Shown here: positions 26,752 through 36,368 of the stretch, one piece after another
Numbering within the stretch: position 1 is the stretch's first letter
How the letters are laid out: every line of letters starts with the position of its first letter
DNA from: Agrobacterium vaccinii
Lineage (GTDB): Bacteria > Pseudomonadota > Alphaproteobacteria > Rhizobiales > Rhizobiaceae
Assembly (NCBI RefSeq): GCF_021310995.1
Contig: NZ_CP054150.1
Location: 496,001 to 560,000 of the forward strand
Length of the DNA stretch: 64,000 bases
Direction: 5' to 3'
The notes under the pieces: generated by a model
The model's input: only the letters and a program-made list of their open reading frames with translations
What the model was told of the DNA's origin: nothing
Database searches by the model: none
Translations under genes and position numbers: made by a program

Positions 26752-26875
26752 AAATTGCATGATGTCGTTCAAGCGCGCACCCACCCACCCCTCACCAAAT
26801 TATCACCACCCCCGCCATTGTCTTTGCCCCGGCCATACCCACATCGGTTCCCATAGGAATGACGATGAGGATAAA

Positions 26876-27733
26876 ATGGCCGGAATTTTGAAGCGATTGG
26901 TGCCCAAGCGGTTTCGCAAGACGGAGCTGATCATTCCCGTGGTGCGCATGCACGGCGCAATCATGGCAGGCGGCAGTCAGTTTCGTCCGGCGCTCAATCT
27001 GGCGTCCTACGCCCCACTGCTGGACAAGGCGTTCGGCATGAAGGAGGCGCCTGTCGTTGCCATTACGCTGAATTCCCCCGGCGGTTCGCCGGTTCAGTCG
27101 CGGATGATCTATAACCGCATCCGCCAGCTGGCGGAGGAGAAGAACAAGAAGGTGCTGATCTTCGTGGAAGATGTGGCGGCATCCGGCGGTTACATGATTG
27201 CGCTGGCGGGTGATGAGATCATCGCCGACCCGACCTCCATCGTCGGCTCTATCGGCGTCGTCTCCGGCGGCTTCGGTTTCCCTGAAATGCTGAAGAAGAT
27301 CGGCGTCGAACGACGTGTCTATACTGCAGGCCAGAACAAGGCGATCCTCGATCCCTTCCAGCCGGAAAAGGAAGGCGATATCGAATATCTGAAATCGCTC
27401 CAGCTCGAAATCCACAACGTTTTCATCGACATGGTCAAACTGCGTCGCGGCTCGAAGTTGAAGGACGATCCGGCGATGTTCTCCGGCCTGTTCTGGACCG
27501 GCATGCGCGGGCTCGACCTCGGTCTTATCGATGGTCTGGGCGATATGCGCGACGTCCTGCGCCGTCGCTACGGCGACAAGGTCAAGCTTCAGCTTGTCAG
27601 CGGCGCGCGCAATTTCTTCGGCAAGAAACTGCCGGGCGTCGATCTCCACGCCCAGTCCATCGCCGCATCCGCCGCCTCGGGGCTTGCGGAAGTGGCGGAA
27701 GAAAAGGCATTGTGGGCCCGTTACGGTTTTTGA
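26876..27733 (+). CDS. sppA: SppA-type S49 peptidase
   Basis: The 285-residue protein has the S49 core: VVAITLNSPGGSPVQSR, IFVEDVAASGGYMIALAGDEI with the serine nucleophile in AASGGY, and SIVGSIGVVSGGFG. It lacks a clear membrane anchor and has the short form (36K-type) rather than the 67K E. coli SppA. Such enzymes degrade signal peptides or membrane-associated peptides. ATG 26876 with AGGA upstream is used; the frame extends into the repeat region but that extension is unlikely to be protein. A small membrane protein gene follows after 14 bases. Confidence 0.88.
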   Translation: MAGILKRLVPKRFRKTELIIPVVRMHGAIMAGGSQFRPALNLASYAPLLDKAFGMKEAPVVAITLNSPGGSPVQSRMIYNRIRQLAEEKNKKVLIFVEDVAASGGYMIALAGDEIIADPTSIVGSIGVVSGGFGFPEMLKKIGVERRVYTAGQNKAILDPFQPEKEGDIEYLKSLQLEIHNVFIDMVKLRRGSKLKDDPAMFSGLFWTGMRGLDLGLIDGLGDMRDVLRRRYGDKVKLQLVSGARNFFGKKLPGVDLHAQSIAASAASGLAEVAEEKALWARYGF

Positions 27734-27747
27734 TGGACAAACGATAG

Positions 27748-27942
27748 ATGGCCCAATTGATAACGCTCGCCCTGCTCATGTTCGGGGCGATCATTCTTTA
27801 CAAACGCTTCGTCGGCGATGCGAAAAAATTGTCCGAAAAAACCAAACGGCAGGAAAAAGAACGGGAAACCGGTGCCACCGGCACGCTCATCAAAGACCCC
27901 ACCACGGGCGAATACCGCGTGAAGAAGGAAGACGAGGTTTAA
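27748..27942 (+). CDS. small membrane protein of unknown function
   Basis: The 64-residue product has one N-terminal membrane helix (LITLALLMFGAIILYKRFV) and a charged tail rich in Lys and Glu ending YRVKKEDEV. It follows sppA closely in the same direction and its reading frame is well formed, suggesting a real cotranscribed gene. I recognise no domain. Confidence 0.65.
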   Translation: MAQLITLALLMFGAIILYKRFVGDAKKLSEKTKRQEKERETGATGTLIKDPTTGEYRVKKEDEV

Positions 27943-27961
27943 CCCTCGTCGCAGAGGCCGC

Positions 27962-29878
27962 TCACCAGCCCCCGCCTCCACCACCACCACCACCAGACCC
28001 GGACGAACCACCGCCACCGGAAAAGCTCGATGAAGACGAGCTGACCGGTGCCGGTATCGTTGAGGCGATTGTCGATGCCATGGAAGAGGAAAAGCCGCCG
28101 ATTCGGGTTCCGAAATTGCTGTAGTTACCGCTGTACCATCCAGGCGAATATTCTCCCGCTTGAGCATTCGCCAGCCACGTCTCGAACGCCTCGCTCCAGG
28201 GCTTTTCCACGCCCAGAGCAACGGCATAAGGCAGCAATGTCTCAAAATGCTGTGGTGACATCTGCGGCGCGCCCTGCATGTTCATCCGGTCTTTCTCAGC
28301 CACCGTCAGATAAAGCCGAAGGCCCTCGATGCCGTCCATCAGCTTGCGCCCCAGCGGCGTCGGTGCGCCCATCAGCATCACGAACACGATGTTTGTGGTG
28401 ATGATACCAGCGACGGACATCATGGCAGGCAATTGCAGCGCTTCGAGCTTTTCCAGCGAAACGACGGTCATCGCACCGCCAATACCGGAGATCAGCATGG
28501 ACGCCACCAGCGCCAGAACGACGATCATCCCGATGCGCTTGAGCAGAGAGCCACCACGCGTCAACGATTTTCCGAAGGCAAGTGCAAAAATCGTCCCGAC
28601 GAAGGACAGGATGCCGATGAAAAAGGTCGCAAAAAGGGCCTCCGGTTCGAAATTACCAAAGAACAAAACTGCGCAAACGATGAAGAAGGATAGGAAAAAG
28701 CCTGAGACCACAAAACCAATATTCTCGCGATAGTATTTGCCACTATGTTCCGTTTCGATTGCCTTTTGAAAAGCATTGCCGAGCGATACGACCCTTGATC
28801 CGTTTTTCTTGTTGATCTCGAATGCCATGCCCGGTTCATCGACCGTATTGATGATCTTTGCCTCACCCGCCTGTAACTTGCCCTCGATTGGCTTGTCGGT
28901 GCGGCGAATGATGAGCGAATTCTTCAAATCCTCCAGCACCACGTAACCTTTGACCGCAAGGTTGAGCGATGCGGCGGAAAACGCCGTCCAGCCATTCTCG
29001 GAAAACCCGTGATTATCGACGTAGTTGACGAGCGCAGGCGACAATCCCTCCGGCGCATCCCAACGCGGCACGATGATGCCCTTGGCGGGGTCGCGGCCAA
29101 CAGCCGACCAAGCCCGGTAATAATAAAACAGGATGATTATGAAGCCTGAAACACCCAGTACCGAGCCCAAATGGTCTTGCAACCACCAGCTCCGCGCCTG
29201 CGCAGCCGTCGGCGCGTCAATCACACCCTTCGGCAGTTTCACCGCAATCGTCATGCCTTCGCCCTGATAGAACGGGCGCGTCGAGGCGAAGAACACCTCG
29301 TTGCCCTCGGTCATCACACGGGCATCCTTGCCCTTCGAACCGAGAGGTCCGGTGAAAACGGCGGTTTCGGATGGCGCCACGCCCTCCGGCAGGGAGACGG
29401 TGGCCGAGATGTCGCGCATCGGAAACTGCCAGCCATTGCCGGTCACGTTCCAGGTCAGCTCGTCATATGTGTCGAAATAGCGGATTTGCCGGTCGGTGGT
29501 ATAGGTGATCTGGAAAACGTGATCGCCGGTTGGCAGAAACCGGTCGGCATTGCCGGTATAGATGCGGATGCCGCCATCGATGCTTTCGGTGCGCCAATCT
29601 TCTGGAGCGCCATCCCGCTCCACCGACAGAACCTTGAAGCCGACCTTGGTGCGGCTGCCGTTCTTGTCCAGCGCATACAGCGGGAAGTCGCGGAAAATAC
29701 CGCGCTTGATCCGGTTGCCTTCGGCCCGCGCCGTAATGGTCTCCGTCACCGTCAGTTCACCGCTTTTGGCGACATCCACCACGGAATGATAGGAACTGAT
29801 GAACTCTTCAGCCGCCGCAGGCAGGGCCGCAAGCATGAAGACGAAAAGTGCCAGACATCTCGCAGCAATAGTCTTCAC
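27962..29878 (-). CDS. DUF2207 membrane protein with Gly-rich tail
   Basis: The 638-residue protein starts at GTG 29878 (AAGGG six bases upstream), has a signal peptide (LALFVFMLAALPAAA), an extracytoplasmic beta-rich DUF2207 region (about 25-230), a membrane helix near FIIILFYYYRAW, a soluble part, and several further helices around 370-500. The C terminus is Ser then Gly rich and ends in a run of glycines and a Trp, a typical DUF2207 end. Function is unknown. DUF2207 and LemA genes are often neighbours in bacteria; here aroA lies between them, 19 bases upstream of this gene. Confidence 0.85.
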   Translation of the reverse strand: MKTIAARCLALFVFMLAALPAAAEEFISSYHSVVDVAKSGELTVTETITARAEGNRIKRGIFRDFPLYALDKNGSRTKVGFKVLSVERDGAPEDWRTESIDGGIRIYTGNADRFLPTGDHVFQITYTTDRQIRYFDTYDELTWNVTGNGWQFPMRDISATVSLPEGVAPSETAVFTGPLGSKGKDARVMTEGNEVFFASTRPFYQGEGMTIAVKLPKGVIDAPTAAQARSWWLQDHLGSVLGVSGFIIILFYYYRAWSAVGRDPAKGIIVPRWDAPEGLSPALVNYVDNHGFSENGWTAFSAASLNLAVKGYVVLEDLKNSLIIRRTDKPIEGKLQAGEAKIINTVDEPGMAFEINKKNGSRVVSLGNAFQKAIETEHSGKYYRENIGFVVSGFFLSFFIVCAVLFFGNFEPEALFATFFIGILSFVGTIFALAFGKSLTRGGSLLKRIGMIVVLALVASMLISGIGGAMTVVSLEKLEALQLPAMMSVAGIITTNIVFVMLMGAPTPLGRKLMDGIEGLRLYLTVAEKDRMNMQGAPQMSPQHFETLLPYAVALGVEKPWSEAFETWLANAQAGEYSPGWYSGNYSNFGTRIGGFSSSMASTIASTIPAPVSSSSSSFSGGGGSSGSGGGGGGGGGW

Positions 29879-29897
29879 GGGTGGCCCTTTCTGAGCG

Positions 29898-31160
29898 TCA
29901 GTCCTGTCCGGTTTCGCTGTAATCCACACCCAGCGAAGCCAGCGCCTTCCAGTAGCCGGGGTAGGTCTTGCCCACGCAAGCCGGGTTCTGAATGGCGATG
30001 CCGCCAGTCTTCAGGCCTGCCAGCGCAAAGCTCATGGCAATGCGGTGATCGTGGAACGTATCGATGGAGGCCGACACTGTCTGTCCGGCCAGATCAGGAT
30101 CGGCATGCACGATCAGATCGTCGCCATCCTCTTCCGCAAGCCCTGCACGGATACCGTTCAGGCCAAGCGACAGCGCCCGAATGCGATCGCATTCCTTCAC
30201 CCGCAGATTGGCAATGCCCACGAACCGCACCGGCGTCGTGTTGTAAGCAGCCAGCACCGCAATCGTCGGAATGGCGTCCTGCATCTGGCTGCCATCGATT
30301 TCGGCTGGCAGGTTGGGAAACTGTGCCATCACGGCATAGGCCTTGGCATCCGGCTGCGTAAACGCATCCGCAGGCGTACCGATATCGATCTTGCCGCCCG
30401 TCAACAGTTCCGCACCCCAGAGATAGGTGGCGGCAGACGCATCCGGCTCGATGTGGAAGTCGGTGGCCTTGTAACCAGTCGGGTGCACGCGCCAGACGGC
30501 GTTGCTCACCCGCTCAACCGTCGCGCCGAAGGCCTCCATGGCAGACACAGTCAGGTCGATATAGCCCTTGGCGCCAATGTCCTCACCCGCCAGAATGATA
30601 TCCAGCGGCTTTGCCCCGCAAGGCGCGGCCATCAGAAGCGCGGACACATACTGGCTGGAAAGATTGGCGTCGATGGTCACGCTATCCCTCACAAAACCCT
30701 GTCCATTGCCCTTCACCGTCACCGGCGGGCAACCCGTTGCCGCTTCCGCTTCGATGCCCAGCGCATTCAGCGCCTCCACCAACGGCTGGATCGGCCGCTT
30801 GCGCATATGCTCGTCGCCATCGACAACCACGGTGCCATCCACGGAAGCCACCGCCGCCGTCAAAAACCGTGTCGCCGTTCCCGCATTGCCGAGGAAAAGC
30901 GGCTTGGTCGGTGCCGTCAATACGCCGCTGCTTTCCACCACGAAACTCGTCGCATCCGGCTCGGTCACATCAACGCCCATGGCGCGCAGGGCTTCGGCCA
31001 TATAGAGCGTATCGTCGCTTTTCAGCGCGCCGGTCAGCACGCTTCGTCCCTTGGCAAGACCCGCCAGCAGCAACACGCGGTTGGTGATGGATTTGGAACC
31101 GGGCGGCTCCACCTTGCCGGAAAGCGGATGGTTGGGCGGGGTAATGGTCAGTTCGATCAT
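29898..31160 (-). CDS. aroA: 3-phosphoshikimate 1-carboxyvinyltransferase (EPSP synthase), class I-like
   Basis: The 420-residue protein has the EPSP synthase motifs PPGSKSITNR (K23), LFLGNAGTATRFLTAA, DGDEHMRKRPI, LSSQYVSALLMAAP, and NLRVKECDRI. It makes EPSP from shikimate 3-phosphate and PEP in the chorismate pathway. In the glyphosate loop, the E. coli sequence NAGTAMRP appears here as NAGTATRF, so the position of Pro101 is Phe. The ATG at 31160 is preferred over a TTG six codons upstream. It is embedded between lemA and the DUF2207 gene with short gaps (42 and 19 bases), so it is probably cotranscribed with them. Rhizobiaceae often also have a class II (CP4-type) aroA elsewhere. Confidence 0.9.
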   Translation of the reverse strand: MIELTITPPNHPLSGKVEPPGSKSITNRVLLLAGLAKGRSVLTGALKSDDTLYMAEALRAMGVDVTEPDATSFVVESSGVLTAPTKPLFLGNAGTATRFLTAAVASVDGTVVVDGDEHMRKRPIQPLVEALNALGIEAEAATGCPPVTVKGNGQGFVRDSVTIDANLSSQYVSALLMAAPCGAKPLDIILAGEDIGAKGYIDLTVSAMEAFGATVERVSNAVWRVHPTGYKATDFHIEPDASAATYLWGAELLTGGKIDIGTPADAFTQPDAKAYAVMAQFPNLPAEIDGSQMQDAIPTIAVLAAYNTTPVRFVGIANLRVKECDRIRALSLGLNGIRAGLAEEDGDDLIVHADPDLAGQTVSASIDTFHDHRIAMSFALAGLKTGGIAIQNPACVGKTYPGYWKALASLGVDYSETGQD

Positions 31161-31202
31161 GGCTTTATCGTTTCTCAACCAGCCGGCGGCCGGTTCTTTG
31201 GC

Positions 31203-31754
31203 TCAGAATTTTACGGTAGGAACGGCGCGATCCGCCTCATTGGTGATCTCGAAAAACGGTGCTTTGGCAAAGCCGAAATTGCGTGCCACCAGATTGGAAG
31301 GGAAGCTCTCCACCTTCACATTCAGGTCGCGCGCCGAACCATTATAATATCGGCGTGACATCTGAATTTCACCCTCGATGGTCTCAAGAGATTTCTGCAA
31401 TTCCAGAAAGCCCTGATTGGCCTTGAGATCGGGGTAGGCCTCCGCCAGCGCAAACAACTTGCCCAGCGCCTGGCTCAGCAACCCTTCCGCCTGCGCACGC
31501 CCCTCGACATCGCCAGCAGGTACCGCCTGAGCGCGGTTGCGCATCGCCACCACCTCTTCAAAGGTGCTCTTCTCGTGCGCCGCATAGCCTTTCACGGTCT
31601 CGATCAGGTTGGGAATGAGGTCCGCGCGGCGCTTCAACTGCACATCGATGCCCGACCACGCCTCTTCCTTCATCTGCCGCGCCGTGACGAGGCTGTTATA
31701 GATGAAGACGACATAGACGGCGATAACAGCGATAATGGCCAGTGCGATATACAT
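31203..31754 (-). CDS. lemA: LemA family protein
   Basis: The 183-residue protein has one N-terminal membrane helix (ALAIIAVIAVYVVFIYNSLV) then the LemA helical domain with IDVQLKRRADLIPNLIETVKGYA, LGKLFALAEAYPDLKAN and RRYYNGSARDLNVKVESFPSNLVA, all highly conserved. The role is unclear; the family is linked to envelope functions and to DUF2207 partners. It follows glyQ by 85 bases and precedes aroA on the same strand. Confidence 0.92.
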   Translation of the reverse strand: MYIALAIIAVIAVYVVFIYNSLVTARQMKEEAWSGIDVQLKRRADLIPNLIETVKGYAAHEKSTFEEVVAMRNRAQAVPAGDVEGRAQAEGLLSQALGKLFALAEAYPDLKANQGFLELQKSLETIEGEIQMSRRYYNGSARDLNVKVESFPSNLVARNFGFAKAPFFEITNEADRAVPTVKF

Positions 31755-31839
31755 GTCCCAGTCCCCCTCATGAAACCTTATGGTCTGGCCGGACGATAGT
31801 CGTTCCGGCCCTCCCTGTCATCGCCTGTCAAACAACGCG

Positions 31840-32793
31840 TCAGGCCGCGTCCTTATTCCAGTTCGCACCACCGGCGTCGGTCATCAAAAACGCCTCGCCG
31901 CAGGCCTTGGACAGCGTGCGCACGCGCAAAATATAGCTCTGCCGCTCGGTCACGGAAATCACGCCGCGCGCATCCAGCAGGTTGAAGACGTGGCTCGCCT
32001 TGATGCACTGGTCATAGGCCGGAAACACGCATTTATGCAGCATTTGGTTGGCGTTGTCGCCGGGCGCACCGGCATCCAGCAGCGCCTTGCACTCTTTCTC
32101 GGCGTCGATGAAATGGCGGTGCAGCATGGCGGTGTCGGCATATTCGAAGTTGTGGCGCGAATATTCCTGCTCTGCCTGCAGGAAAACATCGCCGTAGGAA
32201 ATCTTTTCCTCGCCTTCGCGACCATTGAAGTTCAGGTCGTAAACATTGTCCACGCCCTGCACATACATGGCCAGCCGCTCCAGACCATAGGTCAACTCAC
32301 CGGCAACCGGCGAGCACTCGATGCCGCAAACCTGCTGGAAATAGGTAAACTGCGACACTTCCATGCCGTCGCACCAGCACTCCCAACCCAGACCCCAGGC
32401 CCCCAGCGTCGGGCTTTCCCAGTCGTCTTCCACAAAGCGCACATCATGCAGCAATGGATCGAGACCGATAGCCTTCAGCGAGCCGAGATACAGCTCCTGC
32501 AAATTGGAAGGGTTGGGTTTGAGAATGACCTGATATTGGTAATAATGCTGCAACCGGTTGGGGTTCTCACCATAGCGCCCGTCGGATGGACGGCGTGACG
32601 GCTGCACATAGGCAGCCTTCCACGGCTTCGGCCCCAGCGCCCGCAACGTCGTTGCCGGGTGAAACGTACCCGCGCCCACTTCCATATCGTAAGGCTGCAA
32701 CACCGCACAGCCCTTGTCGGCCCAGTAATTGTGCAGCGTCAGGATCAACGCCTGAAAGGAACGCTTCGGGTTCATATGGTCTGGAACGTCGGT
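31840..32793 (-). CDS. glyQ: glycine--tRNA ligase alpha subunit
   Basis: The protein (about 317 residues) is the class II catalytic alpha subunit of the alpha2beta2 glycyl-tRNA synthetase, with [60 protein letters not shown] and [14 protein letters not shown]. Alternative starts are ATG 32814 and ATG 32775; I chose 32793 because homologues begin close to [15 protein letters not shown]. The beta subunit glyS lies divergently about 800 bases away rather than directly downstream as in E. coli, so the two subunits need separate promoters here. Confidence 0.95.
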   Translation of the reverse strand, partial: TDVPDHMNPKRSFQALILTLHNYWADKGCAVLQPYDMEVGAGTFHPATTLRALGPKPWKAAYVQPSRRPSDGRYGENPNRLQHYYQYQVILKPNPSNLQELYLGSLKAIGLDPLLHDVRFVEDDWESPTLGAWGLGWECWCDGMEVSQFTYFQQVCGIECSPVAGELTYGLERLAMYVQGVDNVYDLNFNGREGEEKISYGDVFLQAEQEYSRHNFEYADTAMLHRHFIDAEKECKALLDAGAPGDNANQMLHKCVFPAYDQCIKASHVFNLLDARGVISVTERQSYILRVRTLSKACGEAFLMTDAGGANWNKDAA

Positions 32794-32917
32794 CATTACA
32801 GTCATCACGGCCATCGATTGTTGTCAGTAAGCGCTTACTTACCTCGGATGCGGACAGGTGCCACGGGGATGGGTTGCGGGTCAAGAACTTCTGTGTGTGG
32901 GAGGGTGCCTTGCGGCG

Positions 32918-32958
32918 GATGCTTCGAGGGCGCTGCGCGCCACCTTAGCATGAGGGCG
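32918..32958 (-). repeat. family A-related fragment near glyQ
   Basis: GATGCTTCGAGGGCGC, then GCGCGCCACCTTAGCATGAG, resembles the reverse end of the family A unit; a second copy lies at 33149-33187 (GATGCTTCGAGGGTCGCTTC onward). Confidence 0.6.
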
Positions 32959-33008
32959 GTGGGCGTGGTAGCCCGACTATCTCGCATAAGTGGAGAGCAT
33001 CGCACAAC

Positions 33009-33126
33009 GCAGCAACCCTCATCCATCATCCTGAGCCTGTCGAAGGAGAGGTGCCCGCAGGTCGCATTGGTAGCAATCCTCATCCTGAGGTGCCCCGCAG
33101 GGGCCTCGAAGGACGAGGGTTGCGGG
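33009..33126 (+). repeat. family A repeat, two adjacent copies
   Basis: A partial copy with the inserted CATCATCCTGAGCCTGTCGA (33009-33066), as in the copy at 26661, is followed by a full copy (33069-33126) that matches copy 1 at 25706 almost base for base. The two loci are about 7 kb apart, on either side of the sppA-to-glyQ block. Confidence 0.8.
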
Positions 33127-33285
33127 CTTGAGGCAGAGTGCGCGGCAGATGCTTCGAGGGTCGCTTCGCTCCCACCTCAGCATGAGGTTGGAGGGTGTGG
33201 TGGCCCCAAGGCTTCGAGAGGGCAGAGCGAGACGCTGGACATCGAGCGCAAGGCAGCAACCCGAAAGGTCAGAGTACGCCGCTCA

Positions 33286-33477
33286 CCCCCCTCTGGCCTG
33301 CCGGCCATCTCCCCCACAGGTGGGGAGATCGAATGCGGCAAACTCTCGCGAATCTCGACCGTTTTGGGAGAGGCCAGTTCGGAAGAGGCCATCTCTGCCG
33401 CTGCGGATAAAGCGGGGAGCATGCGCCCAGCCGATCTCCCCACCTGTGGGGGAGATGGCCGGCAGGCCAGAGGGGGG
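33286..33477. repeat. foldback element B1 with 46-bp perfect inverted ends
   Basis: The arm 33286-33331 (CCCCCCTCTGGCCTGCCGGC onward to GGGGAGATCG) is the exact reverse complement of 33432-33477. The 100-base centre includes GCGGATAAAGCGGGGAGCAT. The same element with a shorter centre lies at 44259-44423. It is non-coding and MITE-like in form, though I see no target-site duplication. Confidence 0.85.
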
Positions 33478-33602
33478 CGATCTGGCGCCGAGGCTTACCA
33501 TCCTGCCAACAACACCCCACCCGCCCGATATTACCATTGTGCATCCACCGCAAATTTTGCTAGCAGAGGCCAACCGAAAATCCATGACACCGGAAAATAG
33601 AT

Positions 33603-36017
33603 ATGCCCGATCTTCTGCTTGAACTCCGCTCCGAGGAAATCCCCGCTCGCATGCAGCGGAAGGCGGCTGGCGATCTGAAGAAGCTTGTCACCGATGCGTT
33701 GGTGGAAAAAGGGCTGACCTATGAGGGTGCGCGCGAATATTGGACGCCGCGCCGCCTGACGCTGGATATTCGCGGGCTGAACGCGCGCTCTGCCGATGTG
33801 CGCGAAGAAAAGAAAGGCCCCCGCACCGATGCCAACGAAAAGGCCATCGAAGGCTTTTTGCGTGGCGCGGGCCTCAGCGATATCGCGCAGGCGCAGGTCG
33901 TGTCCGACCCGAAGAAGGGTGATTTCTACATTGCCATCGTCAACAAGCCCGGCCGTGCGGCAGAAGAGATTATTGCCGAGGTGATGCCCGGCATCATCCG
34001 CAAGTTCCCGTGGCCTGTTTCCATGCGCTCCGGGCCAGCCTCCATGCCAAAGGGCTCCAGCTATGCGGGCATTGAAGGCAAGGGTTCGGAAAGCCTCAGC
34101 TGGGTGCGCCCGCTGCAATCCATCGTCTGCCTGTTCGGCCCCGAACATGACGAAACGCAGGTCATTCCCTTCGAGATCGATGGCATTGTGGCCAGCAACG
34201 TGACCTATGGCCACCGTTTCCATGCGCCGGACGCCATCACCGTGCGCCGCTTCGAGGACTATGTGTCGAGCCTCGAAAAGGCCAAGGTCATCTTGGATGC
34301 CGAGCGCCGCAAGGACATCATTCTGCACGATGCCAAGGATCTGGCTTTCGCCAACGGCCTCGATCTCGTGGAAGACGAAGGCCTGCTGGAAGAAGTCTCC
34401 GGCCTCGTGGAATGGCCGCAGGTGCTGATCGGCACCTTCGAGGAAGATTACCTCGAAATCCCCGCCGAAATCATCCGCCTCACCATCAAGACCAACCAGA
34501 AGTGTTTCGTCACCCGCCCGCAAGGCGCGACGGAGGGCCTGTCCAACCGCTTCATTCTGGTCTCCAATATTCAAGCCATCGATGGCGGCAAGGAAATCAT
34601 CCACGGCAACGGCAAGGTCGTGCGCGCCCGCCTCTCGGATGCCAAGCACTTCTGGACCCGCGATCAGGGCGACCTGCCGGACCTGGAAACGCTCAAAGCT
34701 TCCGCTGCGAAATTCGACCTCGACCTGAGGAAGCCGCTGGACCAGCGCATGGCCAAGCTCGATGCGCTGAACGTGACGTTCCACGCCAAGCTCGGCACGC
34801 AGGGCGAACGCGTCGCCCGCATCCGCGAACTGGCCAAGCAGCTTGCCCCGGTTATCGGGGCCGATGCCGATCTGGTAGACCGCGCCGTGGTTCTCGCCAA
34901 GGCCGACCTGCGCACCGAAGCCGTCGGCGAGTTCCCCGAGCTACAGGGCCTGATGGGCCGCAAATATGCGAGCCTTCAGGGCGAAAACGAAAGCGTCGCC
35001 GCCGCGATCGAAGACCACTGGAAGCCGAATGGCCCGTCCGACCGTCTGCCGCAAGACAAGGTCGGTCTGACGGTGGCTCTAGCCGACAAGCTAGATACCC
35101 TCGTCGGCTTCTGGGCCATCGATGAAAAGCCCACAGGTTCGAAAGACCCATTCGCGCTGCGCCGTGCGGCGCTTGGTGTGGTGCGGATGATTTTGGAGCG
35201 GGGTGTTCGGTTGCCGCTTAGGTTCTTACCAATCTATCGTGTAACAACGCCGGAGGAAGAGGCTACAAAATTTCCTCTTGGCCTTTATTCTGTCACTGCT
35301 GCTGATGCTGAAGACCTTAAGAGGTTTGTTCGCGATGACAAGCCTGAAATTGATCAAAGTGCTCTTGATCTACTAAAGGGCACCGCTGAATTTTGGCTTC
35401 AGCACAATGAAGTTGTTGGGCTTTCCGAGGCGGAAAAGAGAAATGCCAGTGTGAGGTCCGAGCCATCATACCAATTGTTTGGTCCTATGGCACAATATCT
35501 GGACCTCCTATCCTTTTTCCACGACCGCCTCAAAGTCTACCTCCGCGATCTCGGCGCGCGCTACGATCTCATCGAAGCCGTCCTCACGCCTGAGACAGAC
35601 GATCTCCTCATGGTCGCCCGCCGCGTCGAAGCGCTGACGGCTTTCGTGACGGATCAGGATGGCATTAACCTTCTGGCTGGCACCAAGCGCGCCACCCAGC
35701 TTCTGGCCGCAGAAGAAAAGAAGGGCACCGTGGTGGCCGACAGCGTTTCGGAAGAACTGCTGAAACTCGACGCCGAAAAAGCGCTCTTTGCGGCCATCAA
35801 GACAGCCTCTGCCGATGCCGCCAAGGCGGTCGAAACGGAAGACTTCCGCTCCGCCATGCAGGCGCTTTCAACGCTGCGCGCGCCCGTCGACAAATTCTTC
35901 GAAGACGTCCTCGTCAACGACGAAGACACCGCCATCCGCGCCAACCGCCTGGCCCTGCTAAAGGCCATCCGCGAAGCGACAGGCACGGTTGCGGACTTCT
36001 CGAAGATCAGTGGGTGA
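33603..36017 (+). CDS. glyS: glycine--tRNA ligase beta subunit with atypical internal segment
   Basis: The 804-residue protein begins [20 protein letters not shown], the GlyS start, and has the tRNA-binding and HD-like domains with [31 protein letters not shown] and, near the C terminus, the anticodon-binding-type region [26 protein letters not shown]. It is longer than E. coli GlyS (689). Much of the excess is a stretch around residues 540-635 (bases 35221-35515) that is AT-rich and uses codons such as TTA, CTA, AGA, AGG and GTA that are rare elsewhere in the gene. The frame is open throughout, so the protein is presumably made. It binds tRNA-Gly with the alpha subunit encoded divergently. 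Confidence 0.93.
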   Translation: MPDLLLELRSEEIPARMQRKAAGDLKKLVTDALVEKGLTYEGAREYWTPRRLTLDIRGLNARSADVREEKKGPRTDANEKAIEGFLRGAGLSDIAQAQVVSDPKKGDFYIAIVNKPGRAAEEIIAEVMPGIIRKFPWPVSMRSGPASMPKGSSYAGIEGKGSESLSWVRPLQSIVCLFGPEHDETQVIPFEIDGIVASNVTYGHRFHAPDAITVRRFEDYVSSLEKAKVILDAERRKDIILHDAKDLAFANGLDLVEDEGLLEEVSGLVEWPQVLIGTFEEDYLEIPAEIIRLTIKTNQKCFVTRPQGATEGLSNRFILVSNIQAIDGGKEIIHGNGKVVRARLSDAKHFWTRDQGDLPDLETLKASAAKFDLDLRKPLDQRMAKLDALNVTFHAKLGTQGERVARIRELAKQLAPVIGADADLVDRAVVLAKADLRTEAVGEFPELQGLMGRKYASLQGENESVAAAIEDHWKPNGPSDRLPQDKVGLTVALADKLDTLVGFWAIDEKPTGSKDPFALRRAALGVVRMILERGVRLPLRFLPIYRVTTPEEEATKFPLGLYSVTAADAEDLKRFVRDDKPEIDQSALDLLKGTAEFWLQHNEVVGLSEAEKRNASVRSEPSYQLFGPMAQYLDLLSFFHDRLKVYLRDLGARYDLIEAVLTPETDDLLMVARRVEALTAFVTDQDGINLLAGTKRATQLLAAEEKKGTVVADSVSEELLKLDAEKALFAAIKTASADAAKAVETEDFRSAMQALSTLRAPVDKFFEDVLVNDEDTAIRANRLALLKAIREATGTVADFSKISG
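35221..35515 (+). other. compositionally foreign in-frame segment inside glyS
   Basis: My hand count gives about 46 percent G+C over 35221-35520, against about 67 percent in the next line of the same gene. Codon choice changes abruptly at both ends (for example CTT, GTT, GAT, AGA, TTA) and returns to the genome norm at ACGACCGCCTCAAAGTC. It codes for about 98 residues beginning [14 protein letters not shown] and ending just before [11 protein letters not shown]. No motif is recognised. Confidence 0.7.
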
Positions 36018-36057
36018 GTTGGTCTTGCTCATGGTAACATTTATGGTACTATAGGCG

Positions 36058-36367
36058 ATGAAGATTGTCGAATACATCGACCGGAATGGCATCAGCCCAT
36101 TTGGCCGCTGGTTCGCGAAAATCGAGGCCCGTGCTGCGTCGAAAGTAACGATTGCCTTGACCCGCATGGGACAGGGCAATTAAGACCGTTGGCTCGGGCG
36201 TGCTGGAGTACCGGATTGATTATGGGCCGGGATACAGGGTTTATTTCGGTCGCGATGGCGATGAACTGGTGATTTTGCTGGTCGGTGGAACAAAAGCGCG
36301 GCAGCAGAACGATATCGAGACCGCACACGGTCTGTGGCGCGACTACAAATCCAGAAAGGGTATCTAA
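36058..36367 (+). pseudogene. RelE/HigB-type toxin gene, frameshifted
   Basis: ATG 36058 opens a frame MKIVEYIDRNGISPFGRWFA that ends at a TAA at 36181 after MGQGN. From 36182 another frame continues [20 protein letters not shown], then [14 protein letters not shown] and ends at TAA 36365-36367, one base before the antitoxin ATG. Together they rebuild a full ~105-residue HigB-like toxin missing about four residues at the join, consistent with a deletion of about 11 bases. The toxin domain is therefore split and probably inactive, unless this is a sequencing error. Confidence 0.8.
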
Positions 36368-36368
36368 C

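Larger units (their letters stand above)
32794..33602. other. 809-bp divergent glyQ/glyS spacer filled with repeats
   Basis: No convincing gene is present. It contains family A fragments at 32918-32958, 33009-33066, 33069-33126 and 33149-33187, and the perfect foldback element 33286-33477. The glyS promoter must lie within the last 120 bases or inside the repeats. Confidence 0.8.

Noticed and set aside
32659..33600. 313-codon plus-strand frame across the glyQ/glyS spacer
   Set aside because: It reads through two repeat families and begins inside glyQ; no domain is seen.
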